Source: CAIUGU01 sp040080215 (GTDB lineage: Bacteria > Pseudomonadota > Gammaproteobacteria > Steroidobacterales > Steroidobacteraceae). Taken from it: 64,000 nucleotides of DNA. Under the pieces are notes generated by a model. That model was not told the DNA's origin. It saw nothing but the letters and a program-made list of their open reading frames with translations, and did not search any database. How positions within the stretch are numbered: the stretch's first letter is position 1; every line of letters starts with the position of its first letter. Location of the stretch: contig JBEBIT010000003.1 in the NCBI GenBank assembly GCA_040080215.1, positions 1 to 64,000 of the forward strand, written 5' to 3'. Both the position numbers and the translations under genes were made by a program. This document shows, one piece after another, positions 8,474 through 17,070 of the stretch.

Positions 8474-10255
8474 ATGACATCTGTTCCTGGCATGGCCGAA
8501 TGGGCTCCGCTACTGAAGCACAGGGGGCCAGACGCAACCAGTCCCGTCATGGACGACTATCGTCGTGCCGCGGCGGGCTTCTCCTGGGATGCCGTGGGCG
8601 CCGAGCTTGGGGTCGTACCGGGCGGCGCGCTGAACATCGCCGGTGCGGCACTCGATCGCCCGGCCGCAGCGACCCCCGGCAAGCTCGCCCTGCGCTTTGT
8701 TGATGGCGCGTTTGCGACGCAGGACTTCACGTTCGATGAATTGCGGCGCGCAGCCAATCGCTTTGCCAACGCGCTGATGCAGCTTGGGTCGGGGCCGGGC
8801 GCCACCGTCACGACGTTGCTCGGCCGGTGTCCTGAGCTGTTCTTCACCGCGTTCGGTGCGCTCAAGTGCGGAGCGGTGTTCTCGCCGCTGTTCTCCGCTT
8901 TTGGACCCGAGCCCATCCGTTCCCGTCTGGAGCTGTCTGCATCGAGCGTGCTGGTGACGACGGCCCGATTCTATGCGCGCAAGGTCGCGCCGATCCGTGC
9001 CCAGTTGCCGTCCCTGCGCAATGTCTTCGTCGTTCGCGACGATGCAACAGCACCGCTGCCACCCGGAACGCTCGACTTCGCCGCCGTGATGGACAGCATG
9101 CCGGACGAGTTCACCACGGTGCCGACCCTGCCGGATGACGATGCGCTGCTCCACTTCACCAGTGGCACGACGGGCAAGCCCAAGGGTGTCGTGCACGCGC
9201 ATCGGGCCGTGGTAGCGCATTACGCGACCGCCAGGCTGGCGCTCGACCTGCATGCCGATGACGTCTACTGGTGTACTGCGGACCCCGGGTGGGTTACCGG
9301 CGTGTCTTACGGAATGATCGCTCCGCTCGCGTGCGGCGTAACCACTGTCGTCGACCGCGAGGAGCTCGATGTCGAGCGCTGGTACACGCTGCTCGAGCAG
9401 CAGAGAGTCTCGGTGTGGTACACGGCGCCTACCGCACTACGCATGCTGATGAAAGCCGGCCTCGAGCCCGTCCGCGCGCATCGCTATCCGTCGCTGCGAT
9501 TCATTGCGAGCGTCGGCGAACCCCTGAACCCCGAGGCGGTCATGTGGGGCATGGAGGCCTTCGGGCGGCCCGTGCATGACACCTGGTGGCAGACGGAAAC
9601 CGGCGCCATCATGATGGCGAACTTCGCCGCCGAGCCCGTGTATCCGGGTTCGATGGGCCTGTCCTTTCCCGGTGTCGAAGTGGCCTTGGCCACGCGTCGG
9701 CCCGACGGGACGGTAGAGCTGTTGACTGAACCTGACCGGATCGGCGAGATCGTGCTGCGGCCGGGCTGGCCGTCGATGTTCAAGATCTACCTGCATAACG
9801 AGGAGCGCTATCGCGAAAGCTTTGCAGGCGGCTGGTACTTCTCGGGCGACCAGGCGAAGCGTGACGCGCGCGGCTACTACTGGTTCATCGGCCGCACGGA
9901 CGACATCATCAAGTCAGCCGGACACCTCATCAGCCCCTTTGAAGTGGAGTGTGCACTGAACCAGCATCCGGCCGTGATGCAGTCGGCCGTCATCGGCATT
10001 CCGGATCCCGTCGTATCGCAGGTCGTCAAAGCCATCGTCGAACTGAAGCCGGGGGTCGAGGCGAGTCCCGAGCTGCGGCGCGATCTCATTGCCCATGGGC
10101 GGCGGCTGCTCGGGGCGGCGATCGCGCCGCGGGACATCGACTTCACGCCGGCATTGCCGCGGACGCGCAGCGGCAAGATCATGCGGCGCCTGTTGCGCGC
10201 CCGTACGCTCGGCCTGCCGGAGGGCGACCTGTCCACACTGGAGAGCGGGACATGA
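8474..10255 (+). CDS. Acetyl-CoA synthetase-like AMP-forming acyl-CoA ligase
   Basis: The 593-residue adenylate-forming enzyme would activate a short carboxylate, most likely acetate, to the acyl-CoA through an acyl-AMP. It has the P-loop-like motif FTSGTTGKPKGVVHAH, the A5 motif DTWWQTETG characteristic of acetate/propionate ligases, the A8 hinge GRTDDIIKSAGHLISP and the C-terminal acetyl-regulated lysine in SGKIMRRLLR. The WWQTETG motif favours acetate. It is the first gene of a tightly coupled operon with pyruvate dehydrogenase genes (ATGA overlap with E1alpha). Together with acetate kinase-PduL at 20042-21847 the cell has both routes of acetate/acetyl-CoA interconversion encoded in the same region. 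Confidence 0.9.
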   Translation: MTSVPGMAEWAPLLKHRGPDATSPVMDDYRRAAAGFSWDAVGAELGVVPGGALNIAGAALDRPAAATPGKLALRFVDGAFATQDFTFDELRRAANRFANALMQLGSGPGATVTTLLGRCPELFFTAFGALKCGAVFSPLFSAFGPEPIRSRLELSASSVLVTTARFYARKVAPIRAQLPSLRNVFVVRDDATAPLPPGTLDFAAVMDSMPDEFTTVPTLPDDDALLHFTSGTTGKPKGVVHAHRAVVAHYATARLALDLHADDVYWCTADPGWVTGVSYGMIAPLACGVTTVVDREELDVERWYTLLEQQRVSVWYTAPTALRMLMKAGLEPVRAHRYPSLRFIASVGEPLNPEAVMWGMEAFGRPVHDTWWQTETGAIMMANFAAEPVYPGSMGLSFPGVEVALATRRPDGTVELLTEPDRIGEIVLRPGWPSMFKIYLHNEERYRESFAGGWYFSGDQAKRDARGYYWFIGRTDDIIKSAGHLISPFEVECALNQHPAVMQSAVIGIPDPVVSQVVKAIVELKPGVEASPELRRDLIAHGRRLLGAAIAPRDIDFTPALPRTRSGKIMRRLLRARTLGLPEGDLSTLESGT

Positions 10256-11241
10256 CCGAAGCGCAGTTGCCATTTCTAGATCGCGAGCACGCCCTGGTGT
10301 TGCTCAAGGAGATGCTGCGCATCCGGGCATTCGAGGATCGCTGCGCCGAACTGTATTCGGCCAGCAAGATCCGCGGTTTCCTGCATCTCTATAACGGCGA
10401 GGAAGCGATTGCCGTCGGCGTGATGCAATCCCTGACCGCTGCAGACGCCGTCCTCGCGACTTACCGCGAGCACGGCCACGCGCTGGCGCGCGGACTGTCC
10501 ATGCGCAGCATCATGGCCGAGCTGTTAGGCAAGGTCAGTGGTTGCTGTCGCGGCCGTGGCGGATCGATGCATCTCTTCGACGCGTCGCGCCGCTTTTACG
10601 GCGGCAACGCCATCGTCGGGGGCGGCCTGCCGCTGGCCGTTGGCCTCGCGTTGGCAGAAAAACTGCAGAAGGGTCCGGGTATCGCAGTGTGCTTCTTCGG
10701 CGAAGGTGCGATGGCCGAGGGGGAGTTCCACGAGTCCATGAACCTGGCAGCGCTGTGGCGTTTACCCGTGCTGTTCGTCTGCGAGAACAACTACTACGCG
10801 ATGGGGACGGCGCTGGCGCGCTCGGAAGCACAGATCGACCTCGTCACGAAGGCCGCCTCCTACGCGATGCCTGCCGAGTCCGTCGACGGCATGGACGTGA
10901 TCGCGGTGGAAGCCGCCGCCCGTCGGATCATCGCGGGTATCCGCAGCACACAGACGCCCGCCTTCCTCGAAGCGCGCACCTACAGGCTCCGCGCCCACTC
11001 GATGTACGACCCGCAGCTCTATCGCTCCAAGGACGAGGTCAGGGAATGGGAGCAGCGAGGCCCGCTGATCAGCTTTACCACTCGCCTCAAGGGGGCGGGA
11101 GTGCTGACGGAAAAGGACTTCCAGGACCTGAAAGCCGCTGCCGAAGCGGAAGTGGAAGATGCCGTGAGATTTGCGGAAGACGCGCCGCTCGAGTCCGTGG
11201 AGGACCTGACCCGCTTCGTGTATACGGAGGTGCGCCCATGA
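10252..11241 (+). CDS. pdhA: Pyruvate dehydrogenase E1 component, alpha subunit
   Basis: This 329-residue subunit, with E1beta, decarboxylates pyruvate (or a related 2-oxo acid) with thiamine diphosphate and acetylates the E2 lipoyl group. Visible family marks are YREHGHALARG, GRGGSMHLFD (the phosphorylation-loop region in homologues) and the ThDP motif GEGAMAEGEFHESMNLAALW ending near ENN. The start ATG overlaps the ligase stop (ATGA), and its own stop overlaps the E1beta start the same way. Heterotetrameric E1 of this kind also occurs in acetoin and branched-chain dehydrogenases; the sequence looks most like PDH, but acetoin dehydrogenase cannot be excluded without a tree. Confidence 0.9.
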   Translation: MTEAQLPFLDREHALVLLKEMLRIRAFEDRCAELYSASKIRGFLHLYNGEEAIAVGVMQSLTAADAVLATYREHGHALARGLSMRSIMAELLGKVSGCCRGRGGSMHLFDASRRFYGGNAIVGGGLPLAVGLALAEKLQKGPGIAVCFFGEGAMAEGEFHESMNLAALWRLPVLFVCENNYYAMGTALARSEAQIDLVTKAASYAMPAESVDGMDVIAVEAAARRIIAGIRSTQTPAFLEARTYRLRAHSMYDPQLYRSKDEVREWEQRGPLISFTTRLKGAGVLTEKDFQDLKAAAEAEVEDAVRFAEDAPLESVEDLTRFVYTEVRP

Positions 11242-12239
11242 GCGGGGAGCTGGGAGTGGGCATGACCACGTACCGGGATGCCGCCCGGCAGGGGTTGCGC
11301 GCGGCGCTGCTCGCCGACCCGCGGGTGTTCCTGATGGGGGAGGACGTCGGCAAGTACGGCGGCTGCTTCGCCGTAAGCAAGGGGCTGCTGCAGGAATTCG
11401 GCGAAGAGCGCATCCGCGATACCCCGCTGTCGGAGTCGGCCTTCGTCGGCGCCGGCATCGGCGCCGCCCTGGGAGGCATGCGGCCGATCGTTGAAATCAT
11501 GACGGTCAACTTCAGCCTGCTCGCGCTCGACCAGATCCTGAACAACGCTGCCACGTTGAGTCACATGTCGGGCGGGCAATGCTCGGTGCCACTCGTGATC
11601 CGCATGGCAACCGGCGCGGGACGCCAGGTGGCTGCGCAGCATTCGCACAGCCTCGAAGGCTGGTACAGCCACATTCCGGGACTGCGCATCCTGGCGCCCG
11701 CCACGATCGACGATGTTGCCGGCATGCTGGCACCGGCGCTCAAGTGCCCGGACCCCGTGCTCATCTTCGAACACATGGGGTTGTACAACCTCGAAGGCCC
11801 GCTCACCGCGGCTGCGGACCACGTCGATATCGACCATGCCGCCATCAGGCGGCCCGGCCGCGATGTCACGCTGATCACGTACGGAGCCTCGCTCTACAAG
11901 TGCCTCGAGGCTGCGACGATCCTTGCCCAGCAGAATATCGAAGCGGAAGTGATCGACCTGCGGACGCTGCGGCCGCTCGACGATGCGACCTTCGTGGAGT
12001 CGGTCAAGCGCACGCACAGGGCAGTCATCGTCGATGAGGGCTGGCGCAGTGCGGGTCTTGCCGCAGAGATCGGCATGCGGCTGGTGGAACAGGCGTTCTA
12101 CGACCTCGATGCCCCTGTGCAGCGGGTCTGCACCGAGGAAGTGCCCATCCCCTACGCGCAGCACATGGAACAGGCTGCGCTGCCGAGCGTCGAGCGCATC
12201 GTGGCGGCGGTCGCCGGCTTGCTTCCCCATGGCCGTTGA
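11238..12239 (+). CDS. pdhB: Pyruvate dehydrogenase E1 component, beta subunit
   Basis: The 333-residue transketolase-like beta subunit completes the E1 active site. Diagnostic stretches are LMGEDVGKYGG, DTPLSESAFVGAGIGAALGG, the PVLIFEH region and the C-terminal domain LITYGASLYKCLEA and EVIDLRTLRPLD. The gene starts inside the E1alpha stop (ATGA) and its last 11 bases overlap the E2 start (ATGGCCGTTGA), so E1alpha, E1beta and E2 are translationally coupled and probably made in fixed ratio. No lipoamide dehydrogenase (E3) gene follows; it must be supplied from elsewhere in the genome. Confidence 0.93.
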   Translation: MSGELGVGMTTYRDAARQGLRAALLADPRVFLMGEDVGKYGGCFAVSKGLLQEFGEERIRDTPLSESAFVGAGIGAALGGMRPIVEIMTVNFSLLALDQILNNAATLSHMSGGQCSVPLVIRMATGAGRQVAAQHSHSLEGWYSHIPGLRILAPATIDDVAGMLAPALKCPDPVLIFEHMGLYNLEGPLTAAADHVDIDHAAIRRPGRDVTLITYGASLYKCLEAATILAQQNIEAEVIDLRTLRPLDDATFVESVKRTHRAVIVDEGWRSAGLAAEIGMRLVEQAFYDLDAPVQRVCTEEVPIPYAQHMEQAALPSVERIVAAVAGLLPHGR

Positions 12240-13368
12240 GTTCCTGATGCCTTCGCTCGGGCCGGACATGGAGTCCGGCACGCTCGTGGAATGGCGCGTC
12301 AAGCCGGGTGACGTGGTGAAGCGCGGCAACGTGATCGCGCTCGTGGAAACGTCAAAGGGCGTCATCGACGTCGAGGTCTTCACCGATGGCACCGTGCTGA
12401 AACTGCTCGTCGAGCCGGGAACCACGGTTCCCGTCGGCGCACCCCTCGCAGAACTGAGCGGCACGGCTACAGAGGCGCCTCCTCGCAGCGAAGGGCCAGC
12501 GGCGACGCCAGCACCGGCTGCCGCTGCCCTGCACGCAGAAACGCGCGAGGCTGCCCATCCTGTTCGCCCGGGATTCAAGGCTTCACCGGCAGCAAGGGCC
12601 AAAGCGCTGGCACTCGGGATCGCCCTCGAAGGCCTCACCGGCTCGGGCCCGGACGGAGCGATTACGCTTGATGATGTCGCACGGCAGGCAGCATCAGTGA
12701 CCGCGCCGCCGACCCTCCGGGACGTGGTCGCAAAGGCCATGTCGAGATCGAAGCGCGAGATTCCCCACTACTACCTGTCCCTGACCTGCGATTTCACGGC
12801 GAGCCAGGCTTGGCTGGAGCGCCATAACGCAGCGGCTTCCGTGGTCGAACGGATCCTGCCCGCTGCGCTGTTCGTCGCCGCCGTGGCGAAGGCAGCGAGG
12901 GCATTGCCCGGCTTCAATGGCTACTACGGTGACCGTGGCTTTACGCAAGCCGAAGCCGTGCATGTCGGCATGGCGATCGCACTCCGGGGCGGACGCCTCG
13001 TGGCGCCGGCCCTCCTTGACGCCGACCGGAAAACGGCGCCGACGCTCATGGCGGAGCTGCGCGATCTCACGGCCCGGGTCCGTTCCGGGCACATGCGAGG
13101 CTCGGAGATGTCGCAGGCGACCATTACCGTCACGAGCCTCGGCGAGGAAGGAGTCGACGTCGTGCTGCCCGTGATTCATCCACCGCAGGTGGCCATCGTC
13201 GGAGTCGGTTCGATCGTCGTCCGGCCCTGGGTCGTCGGTGGTGTCGTCAGCGCGGCGCCTGTCGTCACGCTCAGCCTGGCCGCGGATCACCGCGTGACGG
13301 ATGGACGGACGGGCGCTCGCTTTCTCGCCCACATTCGCGATGCGCTGCAGACCCCGGAGACACTGTGA
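12229..13368 (+). CDS. pdhC: Dihydrolipoamide acetyltransferase (E2) of pyruvate dehydrogenase
   Basis: The 379-residue E2 core carries one N-terminal lipoyl domain (residues 1-75; modified lysine 43 in VETSKGVIDVE), a proline/alanine linker, a peripheral-subunit-binding domain (about 118-155, ASPAARAKALALGI) and the catalytic acetyltransferase domain ending in the chloramphenicol-acetyltransferase-like motif HRVTDG. The catalytic domain is slightly short at its N-terminal edge but retains its key histidine and aspartate. It transfers the acetyl group from lipoyl-lysine to CoA. The gene overlaps E1beta by 11 bases and the acyl-carrier-protein gene by a GTGA, an unusual neighbour for an E2. 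Confidence 0.92.
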   Translation: MAVEFLMPSLGPDMESGTLVEWRVKPGDVVKRGNVIALVETSKGVIDVEVFTDGTVLKLLVEPGTTVPVGAPLAELSGTATEAPPRSEGPAATPAPAAAALHAETREAAHPVRPGFKASPAARAKALALGIALEGLTGSGPDGAITLDDVARQAASVTAPPTLRDVVAKAMSRSKREIPHYYLSLTCDFTASQAWLERHNAAASVVERILPAALFVAAVAKAARALPGFNGYYGDRGFTQAEAVHVGMAIALRGGRLVAPALLDADRKTAPTLMAELRDLTARVRSGHMRGSEMSQATITVTSLGEEGVDVVLPVIHPPQVAIVGVGSIVVRPWVVGGVVSAAPVVTLSLAADHRVTDGRTGARFLAHIRDALQTPETL

Positions 13369-13661
13369 ATACCATGGACGTGGAGTCGAAGGTCCTCACG
13401 CTGTTTCTGGAAGTCGCGCCGGATGTGGACGCTGGACAGCTCGAACGGGCGGCGCCGTTCCGCGACCAGTTCGACTTCGACTCCATGGATACGCTCAATT
13501 TCGCGATTGCACTGAACCGCGAGTTTGCGATAGAGATTCCGGAGACCGACTATCGGCATCTCGCGAGTCTCAAACAGGCCGTCAACTACGTCCGCAATGC
13601 GATCTCAGGCACCGCAGCGCACAACGCCAGCTCGTCACTGCCCGCTACAAGAAGTCCTTAG
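13365..13661 (+). CDS. Acyl carrier protein
   Basis: A 98-residue acidic four-helix carrier protein. The phosphopantetheine site is FDFDSMDTLNF, where the serine of DSM (DSL in most ACPs) is present, so it should be modifiable by a holo-ACP synthase. GTG at 13365 is the likely start: GGAG lies five bases upstream and the codon overlaps the E2 stop as GTGA; an ATG at 13374 is the alternative. The C-terminal 20 residues after the fold are alanine/serine-rich. An ACP as the last gene of an acetate ligase-PDH operon is odd: it could accept acetyl or other acyl groups from the E2 or the ligase. That is inference; a direct role has not been shown. Confidence 0.88.
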   Translation: MNTMDVESKVLTLFLEVAPDVDAGQLERAAPFRDQFDFDSMDTLNFAIALNREFAIEIPETDYRHLASLKQAVNYVRNAISGTAAHNASSSLPATRSP

Positions 13662-13674
13662 GGGCTTAGGTCAA
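13656..13674 (+). promoter_or_regulatory. CTTAGG repeat element after the ACP gene
   Basis: Two CTTAGG copies ten bases apart (13657-13662 and 13665-13670), followed by TCAA, straddle the ACP stop codon and lie about 155 bases upstream of the DUF2934 gene. They resemble the TTAAGG-GTCAA elements near 43580 and 47782-47805. Whether it is a regulatory site is unproven. Confidence 0.2.
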
Positions 13675-13828
13675 ATCCCCCATTGTCGGCGATGAGGTCG
13701 GATACAAGACTGTGCCCGCCCGGGAGCGAAGGCGCTTTCCGTCGAGGTGAAATAGGGTTCCATCGGGAAGCGGGCGCCCACCAGGGTTCCCGCATTGTTG
13801 GCGTCCGCCGTCGTAGAGGGATTCCGCC

Positions 13829-14182
13829 ATGAGCGTTCGACTGCACGATCCGGTAAAGGCCAAAGGGACGAAGCCAAAGGGAGCGCCGCCTCCGCGGGTC
13901 CGGAAGACAAGCCGGCCCCAGGAGAAGGTCACGGACGATCGCCCGGTTGAACAGCGGGCCAAGGCGCAGATCGCGGCGCGCACCGCCGCGCGTGAGGCAG
14001 CCGTCGCACGCGAGGCCTACTACCGCGCGGAGCGACGCGGCTTCGCACCCGGATATGAACTCGACGACTGGCTTGCCGCCGAGGCAGAGGTCGATGGCAA
14101 TGGACCCATCGAGATTCTGGGCTCTGTCGATGATCCGGTGGATGAGCGGCACAGCACGCCGGATGTCACGCCGGTCCGCTAG
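13829..14182 (+). CDS. DUF2934 domain protein
   Basis: A small basic 117-residue protein. Residues about 55-85 form the DUF2934 pattern: an arginine-rich helix, then EAYYRAERRGFAPGYELDDW and LAAEAE, which in this family is a short helix-turn of unknown function often seen in stress-island genes. The N-terminal 50 residues are lysine/arginine/proline-rich and likely disordered. The ATG has GAGGG about nine bases upstream. It converges with the short HPF gene. No function can be assigned; the association with hibernation and universal stress genes is only positional. Confidence 0.8.
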   Translation: MSVRLHDPVKAKGTKPKGAPPPRVRKTSRPQEKVTDDRPVEQRAKAQIAARTAAREAAVAREAYYRAERRGFAPGYELDDWLAAEAEVDGNGPIEILGSVDDPVDERHSTPDVTPVR

Positions 14183-14241
14183 GTCACGCTACTCGGCGTT
14201 TCACGCCGCGTAGTCCCTCTTTCCTGGTCGAGCGCAGCGGA

Positions 14242-14589
14242 TCAGTTCGCCCTGGCGTGGCTTTGGTCCCGCCTGCCTTGAACGCTGTGGTCGAGTTGCC
14301 GCCTGATCGCATCGAACGCGTCCCTGAGGGCGACATACACATCCTGATGCTCCGGATGGGAATCATGCCCCTTGAGGGCCGTCAGATGGCCGCCGGGCCC
14401 GGTGAGGTCGATGCGCACCGAATACGGCGACCCTTTGTGGTGATGGGCAGCAGGCGCCTCGATGGTGACGTGACAGTCCAGGATCTTGTCCGACACGCGC
14501 GTGAGTTTGTCCGCCAGTTCGCGTACCCGCGCCTCCACTGCGGCGGATGTATCCATGTGCCTGAACGTGATTCTTACGGGGATTTGCAT
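14242..14589 (-). CDS. HPF/RaiA family ribosome-associated protein (short form)
   Basis: A 115-residue single-domain hibernation factor. It begins MQIPVRITFRHMDTSAAVEA and contains HHHKGSPYSVRIDLTGPGG and DVYVALRDAFDAIRRQL, blocks shared almost word for word with the N-terminal domain of the HPF-cold-shock protein at 7322-7873, so they are paralogues. I set the start at 14589, where the ATG has GAGG nine bases upstream, and which falls 43 bases after the ppsA stop; the open frame upstream overlaps ppsA and is shadow. Co-transcription with PEP synthase couples ribosome silencing to carbon/energy metabolism. As a short HPF it probably promotes 100S or inactive 70S formation. Confidence 0.9.
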   Translation of the reverse strand: MQIPVRITFRHMDTSAAVEARVRELADKLTRVSDKILDCHVTIEAPAAHHHKGSPYSVRIDLTGPGGHLTALKGHDSHPEHQDVYVALRDAFDAIRRQLDHSVQGRRDQSHARAN

Positions 14590-14632
14590 GAGGGGCCTCG
14601 ACTTCTGGTAACAAACTGGCTGCGCAAGCAAC

Positions 14633-17050
14633 TCAAGGTCGCTTGTCGGTGGAGTGGGCGGCGTTGGCCTCGGCCAGCGCCACCTGGCGCTTGACGGCAA
14701 CAAAGCTGTCTGGCGTCACTGAAACGGAATCGATGCCGCAATCGACCAGGAAGCGGGCGAACTCCGGATGATTGCTGGGGGCCTGGCCGCACAGCCCGAC
14801 TTTCACGCCGCTTTCGTGCGCGCGCTTGATGACAGTCTCGATCATCCAGAGCACGGCGGCATCCTGTTCGTCGAACAGTGCCGCGAGCGCCTCCGAATCC
14901 CGGTCGACGCCGAGCGTGAGCTGTGTGAGGTCGTTGCTGCCGATCGAGAACCCGTCAAATCGCTTCGCGAACTCATGCGCGAGGATGACGTTCGACGGGA
15001 TCTCGCACATGACATACACCTGCAGGCCATCCACGCCGCGCTTCAGGCCCTGCGCTGCCATGACCTCGAGCACCCGATCGGCTTCGAACGGCGAGCGGCA
15101 GAACGGGATCATGACGAGTACGTTGCGGAAGCCCAGCACGTCGCGCAGGCGGCGGATGGCGCGGCACTCGAGCACGAACCCGTCGCGATAGTGCTCGGAG
15201 TAGTAGCGCGATGCGCCCCGCAGGCCGAGCATGGGATTCTCCTCCGCCATCTCGAACTGCGCACCGCCCAGCAGGTTCGCGTACTCATTCGTCTTGAAGT
15301 CGCTCATGCGGATGATGACGGGGCGGGGATGCAGCGCGGCAGCAATTCGCGCGAGGCCAAGCGACAACTGGTCGACGAAGTAGTCGCTGCGGTCGGCATA
15401 GCCCCGTGTCAGCTCGTCGATCTGATTGCGGACAGCCGCGTCCTTCAAGTCCGCATAGCGGAGCAGCGCGAGCGGATGTACCCGCACATGGTTGCTGATC
15501 ACGAACTCCATGCGCGCGAGGCCTACGCCGTCAGCGGGCAATTGCCACCACCGATAGGCGGCCGCCGGATCGGCGAGATTGAGCATCACCGCCGTTCGAG
15601 TGACGGGGATGTCCTTGACCGGCAGTTCTTCGATTGTGAAATCGAGCGCGCCGGCATAGACGCGACCCACTGCGCCTTCGGCGCAGGAGACGGTGACCTG
15701 CTCACCGTCCTTGAGCAACGCAGTGGCCTCTCCCGTGCCGACGATGGCCGGCAGCCCAAGCTCGCGACTGACGATCGCAGCATGTGAGGTGCGGCCGCCG
15801 TGATCCGTCACCAGCGCCTTCGCCCGGCGCATGACCGGCACCCAGTCGGGATCGGTCGTCTCGGCGACGAGGATCGACCCATCGACAAAGCGGTCGATGT
15901 CCGCCGGCGTCGAGATGCGACATACGGGACCCGACACGATGGCTTCGCCCAGCGCGATGCCTTCGACGAGCGTCTTGCCCTTGCCCTTGATGCGGTACGT
16001 CTTGAGCACGCCAGCCGACTTGCGGGACTGCACGGTCTCGGGCCGGGCCTGGACGATGAACATCTCACCCGTCTCGCCGTCGCGGGCCCACTCCATGTCC
16101 ATCGGCATGCCGTAGTGGCGCTCGATGATCAGCGCCCAGCGGGCGAGCTGCAGGACTTCCTGGTCCTTGAGGACAAAGGCAGCCTGCTCCGACGGTGAGG
16201 TGGCCACGCTCCGAGTTGCCGATCCCTGATCCGAGTAGACGGTCTTCTGCGCCTTGAGGCCCAACTTGCGATGCACGATGGGAGTGAACGCGACATCGCT
16301 CAGGAAAGGCTTGAACACCTGGTACTCGTCCGGCTCCACGGTGCCCTGCACGACGTTCTCGCCCAGGCCCCACGCACCACTGATGAGCACCACCTTGTCG
16401 AAGCCGCTGTCCGTATCGAGCGAGAACATGACGCCCGCGCAGCCCAGATCCGCGCGGACCATCCGCTGTACACCGACGGAGAGCGCAACCTTGCGGTGAT
16501 CGAAGCCGTGGAGCTGCCGATACGTGATGGCACGATCGGTGAACAGCGAGGCATAGCATCGCTTGCACGCGTCGAGCACGCCTGCGTCGCCCTGGATATT
16601 GAGGAAGCTTTCTAGCTGACCGGCAAAACTGGCTTCCGGGAGGTCTTCCGCGGTGGCGCTTGAGCGCACCGCGACCGTCAGCGGCAATCCACCCAGCGTC
16701 GGTTGTAGCTGCCGGTACGACTTCACGATGTCTGCAGCCAATGCAGGCGGCCATTCGGCGGCGAGGATGGCTGCGCGAATCGTCTTGCCTGTCTGAGCCA
16801 GCGAGGCGGTACCCGCAGCAAGCGCTGTGTAGGCGGCGTCGATGACAGGCACCAGCGCATTGGCGGCTAGAAACTCGCGGTAGGCGGTGGCCGTGGTCGC
16901 AAATCCCGGCGGGACGGCGACGCCCTGGGCGCCCAGATGCCGGATCATTTCCCCCAGCGACGCATTCTTGCCGCCCACCAATGCGACATCCGCGCGTCCG
17001 AATTCCGCGAACGGCAGGGAGAGGGCACTCGACGGACTCATCGTCGGCAT
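14633..17050 (-). CDS. ppsA: Phosphoenolpyruvate synthase
   Basis: An 805-residue PEP synthase, close to the usual 790-800. It converts pyruvate and ATP to PEP, AMP and phosphate. The N-terminal ATP-grasp-like domain starts with VGGKNASLGEMIRHL and includes VAVRSSATAEDLPEASFAGQ; the swivelling phosphohistidine domain has GGRTSHAAIVSRELGLPAIV (catalytic histidine); the C-terminal TIM barrel carries EENPMLGLRGASRY and the FSIGSNDLTQLTLGVDRDS and GLCGQAPSNHP signatures. Two ATGs (17050 and 17041) are possible; 17050 is chosen because GGAG lies upstream. It is between the CBS-protein gene and the short HPF gene, all on the minus strand with gaps of about 20 and 43 bases, so a three-gene operon is likely. 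No PpsR regulator is visible nearby. Confidence 0.95.
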   Translation of the reverse strand: MPTMSPSSALSLPFAEFGRADVALVGGKNASLGEMIRHLGAQGVAVPPGFATTATAYREFLAANALVPVIDAAYTALAAGTASLAQTGKTIRAAILAAEWPPALAADIVKSYRQLQPTLGGLPLTVAVRSSATAEDLPEASFAGQLESFLNIQGDAGVLDACKRCYASLFTDRAITYRQLHGFDHRKVALSVGVQRMVRADLGCAGVMFSLDTDSGFDKVVLISGAWGLGENVVQGTVEPDEYQVFKPFLSDVAFTPIVHRKLGLKAQKTVYSDQGSATRSVATSPSEQAAFVLKDQEVLQLARWALIIERHYGMPMDMEWARDGETGEMFIVQARPETVQSRKSAGVLKTYRIKGKGKTLVEGIALGEAIVSGPVCRISTPADIDRFVDGSILVAETTDPDWVPVMRRAKALVTDHGGRTSHAAIVSRELGLPAIVGTGEATALLKDGEQVTVSCAEGAVGRVYAGALDFTIEELPVKDIPVTRTAVMLNLADPAAAYRWWQLPADGVGLARMEFVISNHVRVHPLALLRYADLKDAAVRNQIDELTRGYADRSDYFVDQLSLGLARIAAALHPRPVIIRMSDFKTNEYANLLGGAQFEMAEENPMLGLRGASRYYSEHYRDGFVLECRAIRRLRDVLGFRNVLVMIPFCRSPFEADRVLEVMAAQGLKRGVDGLQVYVMCEIPSNVILAHEFAKRFDGFSIGSNDLTQLTLGVDRDSEALAALFDEQDAAVLWMIETVIKRAHESGVKVGLCGQAPSNHPEFARFLVDCGIDSVSVTPDSFVAVKRQVALAEANAAHSTDKRP

Positions 17051-17070
17051 CTTGTCGTCAGGCTCCGACG

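Noticed and set aside
11019..12740. Long minus-strand open frame opposite the E1beta/E2 genes
   Set aside because: Shadow frame; the coding strand is certain from E1 and E2 motifs.
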